NCBI GenBank assembly: GCA_030645475.1
Contig: JAUSMA010000065.1
Coordinates: 62,001 to 126,000 of the forward strand
Direction of reading: 5' to 3'
DNA: 64,000 bases
Origin: Nitrospirota bacterium
GTDB lineage: Bacteria; Nitrospirota; Nitrospiria; Nitrospirales; Nitrospiraceae
Shown here: positions 8,250 to 16,285 of the stretch, in pieces
Layout of the letters: each line of letters starts with the position of its first letter
How positions within the stretch are numbered: the stretch's first letter is position 1
Notes under the pieces: model-generated
What the model saw: only the letters and a program-made list of their open reading frames with translations
The model's database searches: none
Told to the model about the DNA's origin: nothing
Program-made: the position numbers and the translations under genes

Positions 8250-9772
8250 TGGATAACGTCTCATCGTTCACAGCTCGTGCGTCTCGCAATAAATCCTTCT
8301 CGTTTTTTCTGTTGGAGCCAGGAGGACGGCCACATCCGTTCGTGGTGGTGCGCAATGGCGAAGCGATTGCCTGTACCGGAGAGCTGGAGCTGTTTGTCAA
8401 TCCGCAAGAATTGTCGAAGGAGTGTCCGTCGCGCAGCACCGTCACGCAGACGCCGCATGCGGCCTGGGTCGATAGTTTCGGCGCGGGCCTGCCCCGTTGG
8501 ACGTTGAGCGGCATCACGGGGTGGCGCGCGCGGGCGGCGTCGCAAGGGGTGCTCTCTGCCGATTCTCGCATGGATGGCTACAGCGCCTTTCATGTGTTCT
8601 CGCAAATGATTCAAGAATATCTGGATGAGAACCGTGAGCGCGTCATTCAGGTCTCACGGACTGGCGCGCCGACTGGCATGCTCTCGTTAGTGTTCTACGA
8701 CCATGCGGATGATGATGCGTGGATCATTGAGCCTGAAGGCCTCCCGACCAAGCGCCGGACGAAGGATCGCCCGTTGTACTACGAATACAGTTTCCGCTTT
8801 ACCGGGATCCACGACCTGCACAAAAAGAACAGACAAGTGGATGACCCTCTGGCCTCTGCGGTCATTGGGGGGATTGATCGGAATAAGGCGATTGCGGCGG
8901 CGATGACGACCTATGCCAACGCACTGGAGACACTGACCAACGACTATCTGATGACCGCGGCAAACGATCAAGCCAGTGCCGAATCGGTAGATGCGATGAC
9001 GCAGAACGTGTCGGACATGGTGGATATGCAAACGCCGGAATCCGTCAATGCGCGCACGCAATTGTTCTCGGTGGTCGATGATGCCAATAGCCAAATGGGT
9101 GATCTCCCGCAAGGGAGTTTGACGGCGGCACAACAGGCCGCGGTGGACAATGCGACGGTGGCTGGCGCGGACCTGCAGCAGGCTATCGCGTCTGGCACAG
9201 CCGCTCAAGTCGAGACGGCCCATGGCGAGTGGGCGACGTGCATGGAGTCGGTGCGCGATTCAGGTGCCATGTTGCCAGGCGACGTGACGCAACGGCTGGC
9301 ACAAGCCTCCGTGTTCTCCAAAGTCAAAGACGGGGCTGCTGAATTACTGCAGGGTGTGAAGAGTACGGCCACACGCCTGGGCAGCATTGTTCAAACTGGA
9401 CAAGCGTTAGCGGGAGATTTCATGAACATGGTCAGCGGTGTGCAGAAGGCGATTATCACCCCGATTGAAAAGGCCGTGGCGTACGCACAGGATATCCGGA
9501 AAACGCTCCAGGGGTTCGCGTGGACGCTGTCGCTGGTGAAGCTCACGGCCAACGTCCAATCGCAACTACGAGGGCTGCGCACGCAACTGCGAGGCATGCT
9601 CTGTGCGGTCCAAAGCCTCCTGGCCTTCCCTCACAACTTTGTGCAGAGCTTGCGGGACAGTCTGCAATCGTTCTTCGATCTATTCAAGCTGTCGGGCTGT
9701 GCGTCGACGTTCCCGCGCATCAAAGGCGTCTCCTGGCATCCGAGCGCACCGCTGACCGTGCCAGGATTGTAA
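8249..9772 (+). CDS. Baseplate/tail protein preceding the LysM gene
   Basis: This 507-residue protein begins with the ATG overlapping the spike stop codon. Residues 20-200 are structured (FLLEPGGRPHPFVVVR, FVNPQELSKECPSRST, SFGAGLPRWTLSGITGW, WIIEPEGLPTKRRTKDRPLY, YEYSFRFTGIHDLHK) and resemble the PBSX-like baseplate proteins that are linked to LysM domains. The pattern of a proline-rich strand pair followed by GxGLPxWTLxGxTGW is recurrent in such proteins. Residues 210-440 are mostly long helices rich in Ala and Gln. The next gene supplies a LysM domain. The exact family is not certain; a wedge or hub-associated role is inferred. Confidence 0.5.
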   Translation: MDNVSSFTARASRNKSFSFFLLEPGGRPHPFVVVRNGEAIACTGELELFVNPQELSKECPSRSTVTQTPHAAWVDSFGAGLPRWTLSGITGWRARAASQGVLSADSRMDGYSAFHVFSQMIQEYLDENRERVIQVSRTGAPTGMLSLVFYDHADDDAWIIEPEGLPTKRRTKDRPLYYEYSFRFTGIHDLHKKNRQVDDPLASAVIGGIDRNKAIAAAMTTYANALETLTNDYLMTAANDQASAESVDAMTQNVSDMVDMQTPESVNARTQLFSVVDDANSQMGDLPQGSLTAAQQAAVDNATVAGADLQQAIASGTAAQVETAHGEWATCMESVRDSGAMLPGDVTQRLAQASVFSKVKDGAAELLQGVKSTATRLGSIVQTGQALAGDFMNMVSGVQKAIITPIEKAVAYAQDIRKTLQGFAWTLSLVKLTANVQSQLRGLRTQLRGMLCAVQSLLAFPHNFVQSLRDSLQSFFDLFKLSGCASTFPRIKGVSWHPSAPLTVPGL

Positions 9773-9790
9773 GACTGTGTCGAGACGATA

Positions 9791-9808
9791 ACTAACAGGT
9801 ACGTTATG
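9791..9808. promoter_or_regulatory. Dyad operator-like site 3 (ACTAAC-N6-GTTATG)
   Basis: The left half-site is exact and the right half-site, GTTATG, overlaps the ATG start of the LysM-gp25 gene. Two mismatches make this the weakest copy of the motif, and its overlap with the start codon would suit control of translation as much as of transcription. Confidence 0.3.
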
Positions 9809-10447
9809 GGACTCACGCGCTACACAATCCAGTCTGGTGACACACTACGGCAGATCGCTCGTCGTCTGGTCGGCAATGCTGATCAATGGTGGGTCTTGGC
9901 GCAGTTCAACCAACTGTCCTGGCCGTTCATCGATACCACCGGCACGAGCTATCCTGCTAGTCAGCGGGTATTGTCGTTGGGGTCCGTCCTGTTAGTGCCG
10001 ATAGGCACAGATGATCCAGCCATTGCGCACGTCGTCATCCCACAGCCGGACCTATACACAGTCCTCCTTGGGGTCGATCTCCTGACCACCTCCATCGGTG
10101 ATCTTCAAGTCAATTATGGGACAGGGGATCTCAGCACGGTCCAAGGTGTGCCCAATCTCCAACAGGCCGTCCAGCACCGACTCATGACGCGCAAAGGTGA
10201 ACTACCGCACCATCCTGAGTATGGTAGCAATCTGCCACTGCACATCGGTCATGTGCTGGATCAGTCGCGGGTGAATGTGATCCGGATGGAAATCCTTCAG
10301 ACGCTCTTAGCTGATCCCAGGATTAAAGAGATCAAGCGCCTCGATGTCAGCACGGATGCGGACGCCGTGCATATTGTCGGGTCGCTGGGCGTGATTGGGC
10401 AACACGATGCCGTCACACTCAATTTAGTCATTCCGTCACACTCATAA
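9806..10447 (+). CDS. LysM domain fused to gp25-like baseplate wedge protein
   Basis: In 213 residues this joins two baseplate parts. Residues about 4-67 are a LysM domain (YTIQSGDTLRQIARRLVGN, with WWVLAQFNQL and the closing VLLVPIG). Residues about 105-210 are gp25/gpW-like: GVPNLQQAVQHRLMTRKGEL, PHHPEYGSNLPLHIG, then RVNVIRMEILQTLLADPRI and a final strand VTLNLVIP. The gp25 part forms the inner wedge contact with the sheath and gpJ in contractile machines; LysM normally binds glycan or links hub and wedge. In many phages these are separate genes. The next gene, 9 bases on, is gpJ-like, fitting the wedge order. Confidence 0.8.
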   Translation: MGLTRYTIQSGDTLRQIARRLVGNADQWWVLAQFNQLSWPFIDTTGTSYPASQRVLSLGSVLLVPIGTDDPAIAHVVIPQPDLYTVLLGVDLLTTSIGDLQVNYGTGDLSTVQGVPNLQQAVQHRLMTRKGELPHHPEYGSNLPLHIGHVLDQSRVNVIRMEILQTLLADPRIKEIKRLDVSTDADAVHIVGSLGVIGQHDAVTLNLVIPSHS

Positions 10448-10456
10448 GGCGCGCAC

Positions 10457-11605
10457 ATGGCTGTCCCGGCACAAGTTCAATTCAATCTCAAGCACTTCGA
10501 ACAAATTACGGCGTCCATGATCAATTGGCTGTCGTCCATGCAAGCCCTCACCACGGATTTCAATATTGGATCTGTGACGCGCACGCTCCTCGAGGCCTCA
10601 GCGATGGAATTGGAGGAATTGTACTATCGATTGTTCGCCGGCATCCAAGCCTCGATTCCAGAGGAATGCTTTATTGCCTTTGGATTTTCTGCGGTGTCGG
10701 CCTCACCAGCTACGGCCACGGTGACGTTTGGACGCACGGTTGCCGATCCATTCAATAGCTACCAGATTCCTGCCGGCACAATGGTGTCGACGGCGGATGG
10801 GGTGTCCTTTCAGACCGTGGCGGCTGTCACGCTCTTGCTCAATACCACCTCGATCACGGCAGCCGCCGTTGCGGTGGTCTCTGGCGTGTCCGGCAATGTG
10901 GCGGCTGGGTCCATTACGGTCATGAATAGCGCCGTGGTTGGAGTCCAGACCGTGACGAATAGTGCCCCTTCGACCGGGGGTGTCGATCAAGAATCTCCCT
11001 CAGCACAACAAGTGCGGTTTACCCAGTATGTGGCGGCACTTGCACGGTCACCGATCAATGGCATCGTCGCCGGAGCCCTCACGGCACAATTGGTCGACGG
11101 CGTCTCGGGTCTTGTGACAGAGCGCGTACTCTTTGCCAGTCTGGTCGAGCCGTACCGTACCGATGCCACACAGCCTGTCGGTGTGTGCAATCTCTACATT
11201 GATAACGGAGGCGGATCCGCATCCGGATCCCTCGTCACGCAGACTCAACAGATCATCGACGGCTATATCGACCCCGTGCTTGGGCCCATCATGGGCTATC
11301 GTGCGGCTGGGGTGACGATCAACGTCTCCACAGTGCAAACCGTCTCTCAGTCCCTCACCGCGACGGTCACACCGAAGTCAGGCGTGTCGTTTAGCACTGT
11401 GCAAGCGGCAGCACAAGCGGCGGCGGGGAGCGCCTTCAACGCCTTGGGTATTGGACAGACCTTGCGCTGGTCACAACTCTTGGCCGCGATCATGTCCGTA
11501 CCTGGGGTGCAGGCCGCGACGATTGCTGTGCCGGCAGGAGATGTGACGTGTTTGGCGTCTCAGCGTCTTCGTCTCGGGGCCGTCACGATCACGCAGGGGA
11601 TCTAA
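10457..11605 (+). CDS. Baseplate J-like protein (gpJ / gp6-like wedge)
   Basis: A 382-residue protein with the marks of the baseplate J family: the N-terminal helical start (DFNIGSVTRTLLEASAMELE, ELYYRLFAGIQASIP), a beta domain with VTFGRTVADPFNSYQIPAGT, then the VVSGVSGNVAAGSITVM and GGVDQESPSAQQVRFTQYVA segments. These last two, a Gly-rich turn followed by GG.DxES...R.R, are characteristic of gpJ. The protein builds the wedge ring of contractile baseplates. It lies between gp25- and gpI-like genes, the conserved order, and its stop overlaps the next ATG (TAATG). Confidence 0.9.
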   Translation: MAVPAQVQFNLKHFEQITASMINWLSSMQALTTDFNIGSVTRTLLEASAMELEELYYRLFAGIQASIPEECFIAFGFSAVSASPATATVTFGRTVADPFNSYQIPAGTMVSTADGVSFQTVAAVTLLLNTTSITAAAVAVVSGVSGNVAAGSITVMNSAVVGVQTVTNSAPSTGGVDQESPSAQQVRFTQYVAALARSPINGIVAGALTAQLVDGVSGLVTERVLFASLVEPYRTDATQPVGVCNLYIDNGGGSASGSLVTQTQQIIDGYIDPVLGPIMGYRAAGVTINVSTVQTVSQSLTATVTPKSGVSFSTVQAAAQAAAGSAFNALGIGQTLRWSQLLAAIMSVPGVQAATIAVPAGDVTCLASQRLRLGAVTITQGI

Positions 11606-12378
11606 TGAGCGTACCAACCGCAACACGGCTGCAGGCGAATATGGGCAGGATCTATGGAGGGCCGTCCAGTGGGGTCCTGCCATCATTGCTGAGCGCGATA
11701 GGCTCGGTGATTGATCGCGCCCATGCAGATGGGCAGGGCGCTCTGGCGCAACTCAATCTGCTGTCGTCCAGTGCGGTATGGCTGGATCAATGGGGTGCGC
11801 TCTTCGGGGTATCTCGTCTCAGTGGCGAGGGCGATGTGCTCTATGCCCCTCGTATTGTCGCGCAAGTGATCCGCCAGAGGCCTCAAGGCATCGCGCTCCA
11901 GGACATTGTCCAGGCGGCGTTCAATCTCACGGTCCAGATTCGAGACCTCTATCCCTATTGCCTCTTGAGCGACCAATGGACCACGCCACCAGGCCGTCCA
12001 CCGCAAGTGAGCGATGGACAGTTGACCGTGGGATTTAACGGGAGTGCGCCGGATAACGCTGTCAGGTGCGATTACCTCACGCCCTATCTGCCTGGACATT
12101 TCGGGGTCTGGATTCAGTTCTCGTCTGATTCGACGCCCTACAGCTTTACGATGGAGGATATTCGGGCGAACTTCCCTCTTGTCTTGTTCAGTGATGATCC
12201 TGTTCTTGCAGGTACGATGGTGTCTGATGGGCAGATCGGTGTGGCAGCGTATGGCCTCAGCTTTGGACCCGTCTCACCACTGCCTCCGTTCTCGGTTTCG
12301 GATGTGTTGGCTCTGATCAACGCGAATCGTGCCGCTGGCACGCAATCCGTTTTTATGCAAATCACGCACGTTGACTGA
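11605..12378 (+). CDS. Tail protein I-like (gpI)
   Basis: I take the ATG at 11605, which overlaps the gpJ stop, over an in-frame ATG at 11548 inside gpJ; this gives 257 residues. The helical stretch with LWLDQWGALFGVSRLSGEGD-type spacing and a following YAPRIVAQVIRQRPQGIALQ resembles gpI proteins that bridge the baseplate and fibres. The C-terminal half (FGVWIQFSSDSTPYSFTMED, then VLALINANRAAGTQSVF) fits the family end. The position right after gpJ and before the fibre gene is the usual one. Confidence 0.7.
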   Translation: MSVPTATRLQANMGRIYGGPSSGVLPSLLSAIGSVIDRAHADGQGALAQLNLLSSSAVWLDQWGALFGVSRLSGEGDVLYAPRIVAQVIRQRPQGIALQDIVQAAFNLTVQIRDLYPYCLLSDQWTTPPGRPPQVSDGQLTVGFNGSAPDNAVRCDYLTPYLPGHFGVWIQFSSDSTPYSFTMEDIRANFPLVLFSDDPVLAGTMVSDGQIGVAAYGLSFGPVSPLPPFSVSDVLALINANRAAGTQSVFMQITHVD

Positions 12379-12398
12379 TCGCGGAAAGGAGTTGGTTC

Positions 12399-14195
12399 AT
12401 GGCTTGGGGAAAAACGAAGAATGTCTGGAGTAGTGATGCGGCTGATGTACTGCAAGAAAAGAACCTGCAGCAAACGAATATGTTGGCATCCACCTGGGGT
12501 CTCTCAACGCCGGCTTCGTCAAAAGAGGATGCCGTCTTCCAGAAGATCCTGGTCGAGCGTGAGCGAGAAATGCTTCGCCGCATGGGGCAGTCCGGATGGA
12601 CTGCAGTAGGCGCGTTCACGTTTGGCGCGGGTGCTGTCGGCACCTTCCAACTGGCCGTCTCGAAAGCCTTCGTGGATGGTCTCTCGATTACCGAGGCCGG
12701 CAGCGGAATGAATTCTGATGTGTTGAGCACGATCACCGCGCTCGCGCCTCCAGGCTCTTCCTCGCGCACTGATCTGTTGTACCTCGAAGCGTTTATTGTC
12801 GAGGTCCCTGGCTCCACGCCATCGGTACCTGTTTCAACCAATAAGCCGTCTGCCAGCACGATTTGGAAATGGGGGAATGTTCTGTATGGTGGCACAAACC
12901 CCGTCGATGACATCAACGAAGTGAACTTCGAGATTCGTCGCCGCGTCCAAGTCCAGTATCGGTTGCGGGTCATCAGCGGTATCAATTTTGTCACCTATCC
13001 GAACGGGCTCGGTGACCCAAACGCCCTCGCGCAAGGCCCGAACGGATCAGCGACGGCCTTGCCATTTGTGTCATCCCCTTCCGATCCTGGACTCTGGATT
13101 GCCGGCAACGGATCCTTCACACATCAGGGCATTTTGAATACGCTGGATGGAGTGGTCTACGCGATTCCCATGGCGAAGATCACACGTATCGCCGGACAAA
13201 CGGTGGTGAACGCCGTCGATGTGCTCGATCTGCGCATGGTCTGGGCCAGCAATCTCGCAGGAGGCGTGCTGCAGGCCGCACAGGCCTATATCAACCAGCA
13301 TGCCGTGCCCACTGGCGGTGAAATCTCCTATCCTGGCCTGACCACACCAAATGGTTTTCTGCCGTCACTGGGTGGGGCCTATAGTCGTGTGACCTATCCC
13401 GATCTATTTGCCGCGTTAACGAGTACGCAGTCTGGCACCACGACCAACGTGTCGCCTGTTATCACTGGCCTCGCAAATACCGCGGCCTTGCGAGTCGGGT
13501 TGAAGATCTTTAGTGCGGCCGGCATCCCTGCCAATGCGGTGATTCAGTCGATTGATTCGATCTCACAGATCACCATGAATCTTAACGCCACACTGACAGG
13601 TTCACGTTCGCTCCTGTTTCATGCCCACGGAGCAGGTGACGGCGTGACCACCTTCAACGTCCCAGACCGCCGAGATAGAGGATTGGTCGGGGCTGGGACT
13701 GGACAGGTGGTTGAAAGCGTCGTGAGCCAGACCGCTGCGGCTAACGCTGTCGCGGTGGCCAGTAATACGGCGAGATGGATCACGGGCATGCCGGTGACAC
13801 TCTCCGGTGTCAGCGGATTCGTCGGTTTGTCCAACGGGGCGCATTGGATTGTCCGTGCGAGCGCCGGGTCGGTTGCCTTCGCCAGCTCACTCGCCAATGC
13901 TCAAAATGGCACGGTCGTGATTGTCACCGGCACCGGCAGCTTGACGATCACCTGCACCTTTGCGACACGGATCTTGGGAGAGGACGGAGGAGAAAATGCA
14001 CACGCAATAAGCTTGCAGGAACTCTTGGCCCATGGCCACCCCTATGAACGATATTCCTCTATTTCAACAGCAGATGGGGGAGGAATTAATAGGTGGAATG
14101 ATGGCACCACTGCTCAGACTGGTTCCACTGGCGGTAACCAAGCCATGAACATTCAGACCCCGTTCGGCGTCACCAATTGGATTATCAAGACGTAG
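12399..14195 (+). CDS. Tail fibre protein with collar domain
   Basis: A 598-residue protein that begins after AAAGGAG. The C-terminal third contains the tail-collar signature (GEISYPGLTTPNGFLPSLGG, AYSRVTYPDLFAALTS, GVTTFNVPDRRDRGLVGAG) and ends in NIQTPFGVTNWIIKT, the usual final strand of collar-type fibres. Between the collar core segments lie Ala/Thr/Val-rich inserts (residues about 345-405 and 445-525), which may be receptor-facing decorations. The N-terminal part (KNLQQTNMLASTWGLSTP) probably attaches to the baseplate. Fibres of this kind choose the host cell. No separate chaperone gene is seen next to it. Confidence 0.8.
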   Translation: MAWGKTKNVWSSDAADVLQEKNLQQTNMLASTWGLSTPASSKEDAVFQKILVEREREMLRRMGQSGWTAVGAFTFGAGAVGTFQLAVSKAFVDGLSITEAGSGMNSDVLSTITALAPPGSSSRTDLLYLEAFIVEVPGSTPSVPVSTNKPSASTIWKWGNVLYGGTNPVDDINEVNFEIRRRVQVQYRLRVISGINFVTYPNGLGDPNALAQGPNGSATALPFVSSPSDPGLWIAGNGSFTHQGILNTLDGVVYAIPMAKITRIAGQTVVNAVDVLDLRMVWASNLAGGVLQAAQAYINQHAVPTGGEISYPGLTTPNGFLPSLGGAYSRVTYPDLFAALTSTQSGTTTNVSPVITGLANTAALRVGLKIFSAAGIPANAVIQSIDSISQITMNLNATLTGSRSLLFHAHGAGDGVTTFNVPDRRDRGLVGAGTGQVVESVVSQTAAANAVAVASNTARWITGMPVTLSGVSGFVGLSNGAHWIVRASAGSVAFASSLANAQNGTVVIVTGTGSLTITCTFATRILGEDGGENAHAISLQELLAHGHPYERYSSISTADGGGINRWNDGTTAQTGSTGGNQAMNIQTPFGVTNWIIKT

Positions 14196-14214
14196 CATAA
14201 GGGAGATACGCAGC

Positions 14215-14457
14215 ATGAACGATGAAGCCGGCGCGTTCGAGCAGGTCACGCGAGAAAAGGTCTTAGCCCTTGAATTGCAAATTGCGAAAGCGATCGAATC
14301 GCTCAGCGAAAATATCAAAGGGCTCTGGCACGCGGTGGAAAGTATGCGCACCGACATGCACAGCCGGTTGCCGTCGTGGTACACGTTTCTGCTGACGGGA
14401 TCCTGGACGATTATTGGGGCCATGGGCATGTTCATCGCGGATCATTTCTTTAAGTAG
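14215..14457 (+). CDS. Small membrane protein, haemolysin XhlA-like / holin accessory
   Basis: An 80-residue protein with an N-terminal amphipathic coiled-coil-like helix (EKVLALELQIAKAIESLSE, IKGLWHAVESM) and a single C-terminal membrane segment (WYTFLLTGSWTIIGAMGMFI) followed by a short basic tail. This layout, with the soluble helix first and one terminal membrane span, is that of XhlA-type proteins that work with holin and endolysin. It lies 20 bases after the fibre gene and before a possible endolysin gene. A second, classical holin is not evident. Confidence 0.6.
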   Translation: MNDEAGAFEQVTREKVLALELQIAKAIESLSENIKGLWHAVESMRTDMHSRLPSWYTFLLTGSWTIIGAMGMFIADHFFK

Positions 14458-14475
14458 ACAGCGGTGTGTCGTTGA

Positions 14476-14493
14476 ACTAACTAACTGGTGTGT
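14476..14493. promoter_or_regulatory. Dyad operator-like site 4 (ACTAAC-N6-GTGTGT)
   Basis: The left half-site ACTAAC is exact and preceded by another GA; the right half has two mismatches to GTTAGT. The site lies between the holin-like gene and the possible endolysin gene, 19 bases before the GTG start at 14512, and is followed by GATACT in a -10-like position. Confidence 0.4.
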
Positions 14494-14511
14494 TGATACT
14501 GGGAGGACGCT

Positions 14512-15045
14512 GTGACGCTGGAGATTGCCGACATGGGGTTGGGGCCATTGGCAGAGCACGGGGCGATGCTCTTACGTTCAGAGCTTGGCCCAGAGGTAAT
14601 CAAATTCCGCCGTGGGTATCGCGATCTCAAGACGCAAGCGCACGATATGGCCGGCAATATCGTGCGCAACAAGGAGTGGATCAAGCAGACATACACGCGC
14701 CAGGACCGGCCCAGCTATGCGGTGGCCTGCAGACTCCAGGATGTGGTGTATCAGCACAGCGAGGTGACCGAGTCGGCAGAGATCGAACGCTATCTCTACG
14801 AGGCCATGCTTCAGATGCCAGATGCACACGAAATTTCATTTCACATCAAAACGCGAAACGGGAAACCGGCTGCTGAGGCGTTCGATCTGACCCCGCTTGA
14901 GGATAGTCGTGGGACCCTGACCGCAACGGGCATCCATGTGAAGAATCGGATCTTGAAACTCCCCTACCTGGATGCGTTTCTGTTGCGCGAAGGCGGTTTA
15001 CGCATTTGGCATCTGCAGTTTTTGCTCAAGAGTGTCACGGCATGA
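14512..15045 (+). CDS. Possible phage endolysin, M15-like peptidase
   Basis: A 177-residue protein from a GTG start after GGGAGGA. It has three segments reminiscent of zinc D,D- or L,D-peptidases: a hydrophobic region, then EISFHIKTRNGKPAAEAFDL, where His and a later Asp could be ligands, and near the end a GLRIWHLQF with a third histidine. In classical M15 enzymes the first two ligands are six residues apart; here the gap is longer, so the match is only suggestive. The position after a holin-like gene supports lysis function. If not an endolysin, it is an uncharacterised phage protein. Confidence 0.4.
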   Translation: MTLEIADMGLGPLAEHGAMLLRSELGPEVIKFRRGYRDLKTQAHDMAGNIVRNKEWIKQTYTRQDRPSYAVACRLQDVVYQHSEVTESAEIERYLYEAMLQMPDAHEISFHIKTRNGKPAAEAFDLTPLEDSRGTLTATGIHVKNRILKLPYLDAFLLREGGLRIWHLQFLLKSVTA

Positions 15046-15071
15046 GCCTGTAAATCCGAAAGGAATCATTG

Positions 15072-15443
15072 ATGGAACCACTCGATCTCCACAAAGGTGC
15101 TCGAACGGACGAAGTGTTTTATCTCCAGCAGGGTGAGCCTGTCCCGAAATCATGGGGGTGGCGCTGGCTCATTCGGCGCACCTCATGGAGCAATATCTTT
15201 TTAGCCGATGGTACGCCGGCCAGATGGACCAACTGGAATGTGTTCTGGGGCGGTCAGTTCTATCATGGGAACGCGAAGTGTGACGCCACTCGCTGCTTTG
15301 CCTACTGGGCCGGTCAATTGGGTGGCACGATGGACAGATCGAAGTACGTCATGACAGCGACCCCCAAGGAAATGCTGGCGTTCCGGTGGCGTTCGAAAGG
15401 GTCAGATAAAACACCAGTGTGGTCGAACATGGGAAATTCGTAG
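15072..15443 (+). CDS. Phage protein of unknown function (123 aa)
   Basis: The ATG at 15072 has AAAGGAA 7 bases upstream; a TTG one codon earlier is less likely. The protein is rich in Trp (at least nine, for example WGWRWLIRRTSW, FWGGQFYHGN), has two Cys in KCDATRCF, and no membrane segment. A dense Trp/Arg pattern may point to binding of sugar or wall material, but I do not recognise the family. It lies in a row of small genes at the right end of the tail module, a common place for accessory or lysis-related genes. Confidence 0.55.
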   Translation: MEPLDLHKGARTDEVFYLQQGEPVPKSWGWRWLIRRTSWSNIFLADGTPARWTNWNVFWGGQFYHGNAKCDATRCFAYWAGQLGGTMDRSKYVMTATPKEMLAFRWRSKGSDKTPVWSNMGNS

Positions 15444-15448
15444 GTCGC

Positions 15449-15673
15449 ATGCGCGCAACAAAATATGATGGAGATTGCCGCCACTTTACCTGCCTGAGAT
15501 GCGGTGGATTGCTGGTGGAAATGGTGGTGCGACGACTGCGAATGTGGCGCTGTGTACAATGTGGTGATCGGTTAGATGATGTGATCTTGAGAAATCGGGA
15601 GCTGTCGAAGTCGGCCCATCAATACAGCAGTTTGCAAGTCGCGGACAAGCTGTTACGTGATCTGATGAAATGA
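15449..15673 (+). CDS. Small zinc-ribbon-like protein
   Basis: From the ATG at 15449, 5 bases after the previous stop, this is 74 residues (a GTG at 15419 would add ten). It has two CxxC pairs, HFTCLRCGG and WRCVQCGDR, separated by 15 residues, the layout of a zinc ribbon. The remainder is helical (LSKSAHQYSSLQVADKLLRDL). Zinc ribbons of this size occur in phage regulators and in small nucleic-acid-binding proteins. No homologue is identified, and it may be an accessory gene of the prophage. Confidence 0.55.
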   Translation: MRATKYDGDCRHFTCLRCGGLLVEMVVRRLRMWRCVQCGDRLDDVILRNRELSKSAHQYSSLQVADKLLRDLMK

Positions 15674-15698
15674 TCCGTTACGGATAAGGAGAATAGGT

Positions 15699-15944
15699 AT
15701 GATCGGACGACGGCTGCCGGACGAAGAGCAAGGACCGGGCAACTTTCAACCTGGTGACTACTGGAAAAATTCGATGGGCTGGCTCTGCGTCACGCCTAAC
15801 GGGCATCTGGGGAACCTGCGAAAGCACAGGGTGGCCGAGCATGAAGACGGCACGATCACCGTCTCCCCATCGATTTTGATCAGCAATGCAAAAGGTGAGC
15901 TCTGGCACGGCTACCTGGAGCGAGGCGTCTGGCGGAGCTGCTGA
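15699..15944 (+). CDS. Small conserved-looking phage protein (81 aa)
   Basis: An ATG after AAGGAGAATAGG starts an 81-residue protein. It is well structured (PGDYWKNSMGWLCVTPNG, HRVAEHEDGTITVSPSILI, ELWHGYLERGVW). I recall similar short phage proteins ending in WHGYLERGVW after a DGTITVSPSIL strand but cannot name the family or the role. It is the last gene before the attachment-like tRNA fragment, so it is an end-of-module gene of the prophage. Confidence 0.65.
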   Translation: MIGRRLPDEEQGPGNFQPGDYWKNSMGWLCVTPNGHLGNLRKHRVAEHEDGTITVSPSILISNAKGELWHGYLERGVWRSC

Positions 15945-16077
15945 TTCCCCCGACACTTTCCCGACACTTCCCCGTATTCCGTGAGCGCAATCATATGCCG
16001 AGCCAACTCTATATATGCCAAATCAGCGGAATATAGATAGTTGAGGGCACGAAGGAATCAATAGGAGGGCTTGTCAT

Positions 16078-16119
16078 CGGCTTATGAGTCCGCTGCTCTA
16101 CCAACTGAGCTACACCGCC
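16078..16119 (-). pseudogene. 5' half of a tRNA-Met-like gene (truncated, probable integration scar)
   Basis: On the minus strand the sequence starting at 16119 matches a tRNA up to the anticodon loop: acceptor strand GGCGGTG, D-arm GCTCAGTTGGTAGAGC, and a CTCATAA loop with anticodon CAT. After GCCG (to 16078) the match stops: the expected T arm and acceptor 3' strand are absent in the following 130 bases. Of the five anticodon stem pairs only three form. It marks the border between the phage module and host genes, so it is probably the remains of an attachment site with a lost or displaced 3' half. A whole tRNA-Met elsewhere is expected. Confidence 0.6.
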
Positions 16120-16146
16120 AGAATCGATGGTACGTAACTGGGCGAT

Positions 16147-16176
16147 ATAATACAGGAGTGATTTGGAGAGTGTCTA
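16147..16176 (-). promoter_or_regulatory. Sigma-70-like promoter for the truncated tRNA
   Basis: On the minus strand TAGACA (16176-16171) and TATTAT (16152-16147) are 18 bases apart, and the tRNA 5' end lies about 28 bases downstream. The promoter of the original tRNA gene seems to have stayed on the host side. Confidence 0.45.
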
Positions 16177-16285
16177 CAGCGTGCAGCAGTATTTTTAGTG
16201 TAATCTGCGATGTTTTATCGCGTTCGATATATTTTGTTTTCACCCGCCTGTTGGTTCCAACCTATCCATTCCGGTAGACTGTCGC

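Noticed and set aside
2-15944. Extracellular contractile injection system (eCIS)
   Set aside because: The characteristic AAA+ ATPase and effector genes of eCIS are not seen, while holin- and endolysin-like genes and a collar fibre are; a phage-type tail fits better.
15945-16119. Group I intron in the anticodon loop of the tRNA
   Set aside because: Introns occur in CAT-anticodon tRNAs, but the sequence downstream has no intron core and no matching 3' tRNA half before the phage genes.
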